Origin: Acidimicrobiaceae bacterium
GTDB lineage: Bacteria; Actinomycetota; Acidimicrobiia; Acidimicrobiales; RAAP-2
Direction: 5' to 3'
Assembly (NCBI GenBank): GCA_003168075.1
Contig: PMTL01000098.1
Coordinates: 1 to 56,868, forward strand
Length of the DNA: 56,868 nucleotides
Part shown: positions 54,033 to 56,868 of the stretch, one piece after another
How positions within the stretch are numbered: the first letter of the stretch is position 1
How the letters are laid out: each line of letters starts with the position of its first letter
The notes under the pieces: model-generated
Told to the model about the DNA's origin: nothing
Seen by the model: the letters and a program-made list of their open reading frames with translations, nothing else
Databases searched by the model: none
Position numbers and translations under genes: made by a program

Positions 54033-55283
54033 TCAAATAGTTGCGGCATCAATGCGCGCGTTGCGAAACTCCGACAATCCGAGTGTGATTGCCACGACGA
54101 GAAACCCTCCCGAAGCAATCCAGAGCATGGGTCGGTACCCGATTGCGTCACCGAGAAAGCCGCCCGCCGGCGCTCCAATCACGATCATCGCTCGGTTGAT
54201 CGAGCGCCTCGTTGCGTTCATCCGGCCCTGTAGGGCGTCAGGTGTCACCGCTTGCCAATAACCCATCTCGTTTGCGTTCTCCGCGCCCATCGACAAGCCA
54301 AGCAGCAATTCCCCCGCGCCCAACATGACCCAGCCCGACAAGCGAGGATGGCTGAGGGCCATCAACGCCCATGAGACTGCCGTCGTCACGCGGCAGGTTA
54401 CGACTACCCGACCGCAGCCGAAGCGCGCGCCCAATCGTGTTGCGGCGAGACTACCCACCAGCGCGCCGACACCAGCGACGGACAGCGCTACGCCATAGCC
54501 GAAAGCACTTATACCGAGGGTCCGCAAGACGAAGAGGGGTAGAACCGTACTGGCGACCGCGGAGCAGAGAAACCAGCCTTGGGTGCTCAGTGCGAGCGGC
54601 CGGAGGGTGGCGTGCTTGTAGATCCATTGCAGACCTTCTAGCGCTTCACGCCGTACGCTACGAAGGGACACCGGTCGGCGCGGAGGTTCGGAAACCGGTA
54701 TGCGCAGAAGCAGGAGGCCGGATGCGACGTAACTCGCCGCATCGATCAGCACGGCCCAAGGTGCGGTCAATAGTGAAATGAGCCCACCGCCGATCGCTGG
54801 ACCGGACGACTGTGCGACCGCTCCACTTTGGTCAAGTCGAGCGTTGGCAGAGGTTAACTGGTTGGCTGGCACCAGTCTCGGCAGAAAGGACTGAGAGGCG
54901 GCGTCGTTGAGAAGCGACATCAGCCCGAATACCGCCATGAACAACATTAAGACCACCAGCGAAAGGTGGTGAATCAATGCGAGCACTGGCACGACGACAA
55001 GCAGAAACCCACGAACCAGATCCGTGAAGACCAGTAGTGGGCGCCGACGGGAATGTTCGACCAGAACACCAGCCACCAGGCCGAACAAAGGATACGGAAG
55101 CCAGCGAGCGGCACTGACGAGTCCCACGCCAGCGGCGCCTTCGTGGAGCGTGAACACCACAATGACTTGGATGGCGATCGTGCTGATGTAGGTTCCGAAG
55201 TCCGAGACGGTGGAGGCCATCCAGAAGCGCAGAAAGCCCGGGCAGTCCTGCAGACGCTCCCTACGTTCTTTCGCGTCTGTCAC
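54033..55283 (-). CDS. MFS exporter (MFS_3/EntS-like)
   Basis: 416 residues, GTG start with AGGA 7 bases upstream. Twelve membrane helices with the family loops GFLRFWMASTVSDFGTYIS at the start, LVAGVLVEHSRRRPLLVFTD (motif A-like) and PRLVPANQLTSANARLDQ. Similar proteins export macrolides, siderophores or other drugs. Sole gene of its cassette and oriented opposite to the integrase, as expected for a passenger with its own promoter. Confidence 0.88.
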   Translation of the reverse strand: MTDAKERRERLQDCPGFLRFWMASTVSDFGTYISTIAIQVIVVFTLHEGAAGVGLVSAARWLPYPLFGLVAGVLVEHSRRRPLLVFTDLVRGFLLVVVPVLALIHHLSLVVLMLFMAVFGLMSLLNDAASQSFLPRLVPANQLTSANARLDQSGAVAQSSGPAIGGGLISLLTAPWAVLIDAASYVASGLLLLRIPVSEPPRRPVSLRSVRREALEGLQWIYKHATLRPLALSTQGWFLCSAVASTVLPLFVLRTLGISAFGYGVALSVAGVGALVGSLAATRLGARFGCGRVVVTCRVTTAVSWALMALSHPRLSGWVMLGAGELLLGLSMGAENANEMGYWQAVTPDALQGRMNATRRSINRAMIVIGAPAGGFLGDAIGYRPMLWIASGGFLVVAITLGLSEFRNARIDAATI

Positions 55284-55511
55284 GCATCGATCCTATTTGT
55301 TGACTTATCCATCGCAGAGGAGCGTGAACCCGCTTGAATGCGTAAAGAAACTTCTCACACGAGAGAGAATTCCTCTCAGGCCTGAACATTGTTTTGGACG
55401 GCCTCGAGTCATCATTGAGCACGTGAATTGCGCCGGGAAAGTTGGATACCAAGGAACTTCCAAGACGGCATTGTCGCCTTCCAGGTCGCTTTCGCAGTGC
55501 TGCAGAAATTG
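55284..55511. other. Promoter side of the MFS gene and left part of att copy D
   Basis: No gene is visible; the last part (from about 55421) is similar to the sequence left of copies B and C. Confidence 0.35.
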
Positions 55512-55824
55512 GAGGCCTGGAATGAGGCCTTTGGCGCCGAACGTGGGGAGCCTTCAACCCGCTAGGCCCTCGACCAAGTCCTAGAAGCATTTGACGCTCG
55601 AGTAAGAAATGGGGTGACCGTTGGCATCCAAGAGCGTGAACGTTCAATTCTGCTCAGTGGGCCGCCTGGGTCTCGATCCCGGCACCTTGGGATTAAAAGG
55701 AACTTGCCATCGGTTGTTCTGTGTCGGTCTCGTTGCGCATGTCATTTGTTTTCAAGAAAACGTGTTGTTTTGAGTCGGTCTCGTCGCGTGGTGTTGCAGA
55801 AATATGAGGCATAAAATGAGGCCT
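55512..55824. repeat. att copy D: left doublet, core and right arm
   Basis: Left doublet 55512-55530, core 55657-55694 with one change (GCCTGGG), right arm and right doublet 55806-55824 (one base changed). The right arm is the closest relative of that in copy C. Separates the MFS cassette from the transglutaminase cassette. Confidence 0.8.
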
Positions 55825-55975
55825 ATTCGCAGGCCTACGTGCCGCTCGCAACACTCTTTGTCCAGCATTGCCGAGACACTGAGGACCCGATGCCTCTCGC
55901 GTTGACGAAGCCCGATTTAGGACATTCCTCATCTCACGTCCTGCAAAAGAGTTGTGGTGGCAAACCATCGTCCCT

Positions 55976-56812
55976 ATGCTCCAAGTGATGACTGCGCTCA
56001 TCGAATACGGTTCGCCGGGCCCACTCACCGAGTTCGAAGGTATCAACGTAGAGATTCTGGCCAACCTCGGCACCGAACCTATCGAGCTCTGCATGCCGAC
56101 CCATTCGCTTGTCATTCAGCCGAGCGATGCAGAGTCGATAGCCCTGCCTACAGAACGTTTCGTTACGAACCAAGTCCGCCCCGCTTGCGCGCTTGTCAAG
56201 GCGCTATTGCGACTCGACCCCGCGCCGGTAGACGTACCACGTGAAGCCAGCAATCGAATTGTCGGGACATGTCGCCACTTTGCGGTCCTTAGCTGTGCAT
56301 TCCTCCGATACCGAGGAATCCCCTCGCGGGTCCGCTGTGGCTTCGCCACTTATTTCCAAGCCGGGCAAGCTGTTGATCACTGGATCACTGAGTATTGGAG
56401 CGACGTCGAATCCCGGTGGGTGCGCGTTGATTCTGAGATTCTCGGGGGTGAGGTGTTGGAGCATCCAGAGGACTTGCGGCCTGGCGAGTTCCTCTCCGGT
56501 GGCGAGGCGTGGAGCTCTTTTCGCAGAGGTGACATCGACGCCACGACCTTTGGGGTCTTCGGGACCGACAATTGGGGAGCGGCAGAGATTCGCGGCAATG
56601 CCGTCAAAGACCTCGCTGCGCTGAACAAGTTTGAGATGCTCCCTTGGGACGAATGGGGCCGCATGACAGATGCTTACGATGGCAATACTGGTCCCGATTA
56701 CGACGAACTCCTTGATGCAGTCGCGGCAGCGTGTGCCACTGATGACTCCCGTGTCGCATCGCAGCTTTACAAACTCGTCGACCTCCACGTGCCCAATGAT
56801 CTTGTTCAGTAA
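55976..56812 (+). CDS. Transglutaminase-like cysteine protease-fold protein
   Basis: 278 residues from the ATG at 55976 (a later ATG at 55988 is possible; neither has a clear ribosome site). Catalytic triad residues are visible: Cys in GTCRHFAVL, His in AVDHWITEYW and Asp in WVRVDSE. The spacing matches the transglutaminase-like superfamily. The N-terminal 90 residues and C-terminal 100 are unassigned. Cytosolic by sequence. Only gene of the last, right-open cassette; function may be peptide cleavage or cross-linking. Confidence 0.8.
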   Translation: MLQVMTALIEYGSPGPLTEFEGINVEILANLGTEPIELCMPTHSLVIQPSDAESIALPTERFVTNQVRPACALVKALLRLDPAPVDVPREASNRIVGTCRHFAVLSCAFLRYRGIPSRVRCGFATYFQAGQAVDHWITEYWSDVESRWVRVDSEILGGEVLEHPEDLRPGEFLSGGEAWSSFRRGDIDATTFGVFGTDNWGAAEIRGNAVKDLAALNKFEMLPWDEWGRMTDAYDGNTGPDYDELLDAVAAACATDDSRVASQLYKLVDLHVPNDLVQ

Positions 56813-56868
56813 CGAACACGTGTCAAACAACTCGCCAGTCTCGGATCCTGGTGGGCCTGGTGGGCCTG

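Noticed and set aside
48935-55824. A CRISPR array from the repeated GAGGCCT units
   Set aside because: Units are not regularly spaced by spacers and occur only as pairs around att cores kilobases apart; no cas genes.
56840-56868. A sixth att core or a tRNA end at the window edge (GTGGGCC repeated twice)
   Set aside because: Only the first seven bases match the core, the left-arm sequence is absent, and the window stops before more can be seen.

Overview
This window (about 57 kb, moderate GC) looks like the chromosome of an actinomycete, possibly an acidimicrobial lineage. The evidence is a pSAM2-like replication initiator/excisionase/integrase block, an actinobacterial-style MobF relaxase and strong GGAG-type ribosome binding sites. 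The assignment is an inference from protein style; no marker gene is present.

Left third (1-26.8 kb): a catabolic region. A glycosidase fragment and a PAS-PAS-GGDEF-EAL protein precede a minus-strand series of two family III CoA-transferases, two paralogous mandelate-racemase-type enolases, a CitE-like lyase, a MaoC hydratase, an HSL-type esterase, a muconolactone-isomerase-like protein and a LacI regulator. Divergent from these lies a RhaSTPQ-like sugar ABC transporter (ATPase, two permeases, binding protein) ending in a strong terminator. Then come L-rhamnose mutarotase, a third enolase-superfamily dehydratase, a Gfo/Idh/MocA oxidoreductase, a free-standing lipoyl domain, an acetoin-dehydrogenase-type E1 alpha/beta pair, an amidohydrolase-2 lactonase and an SDR dehydrogenase. 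Together they suggest non-phosphorylating (oxidative) catabolism of L-rhamnose or a similar 6-deoxy sugar. The C5-dicarboxyl-CoA enzymes may serve a separate or downstream branch. A 16-bp palindrome with a central CG, near TTGCAATCGATTCCAA, recurs upstream of several transcription units and probably marks one LacI regulon.

Middle (26.8-37.4 kb): 1.5 kb with almost no genes, a solitary MobF relaxase-helicase, then a five-gene plus-strand cluster: AlbA_2 (Schlafen-type) protein, a protein with a nuclease-like motif, a ThsA-like SIR2-SLOG protein, and a DprA-like/ComF-PRTase pair resembling ShosTA. This looks like a compound defence operon.

Right (37.4 kb to end): an att-bounded array. A 38-bp core resembling the 3' half of tRNA-Lys (reverse strand) occurs five times (37598, 45236, 49103, 53727, 55657). 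Four copies are followed by the same 130-bp arm; the intervals carry different cargo. Interval 1 is an integrative element with an OLD nuclease, a PD-(D/E)XK-like protein, an XRE repressor with repeated operators, Rep, Xis and tyrosine integrase. Interval 2 carries an AbiEii-like nucleotidyltransferase pair and a TOTE-type primase-helicase. Interval 3 carries a broken ParA and a TPP-riboswitch-controlled NCS1 permease plus an APH-type kinase. Interval 4 carries an MFS exporter. Interval 5 (open at the right edge) carries a transglutaminase-like protein. Only interval 1 encodes a recombinase, so the others look like non-autonomous cassettes accreted at one site.
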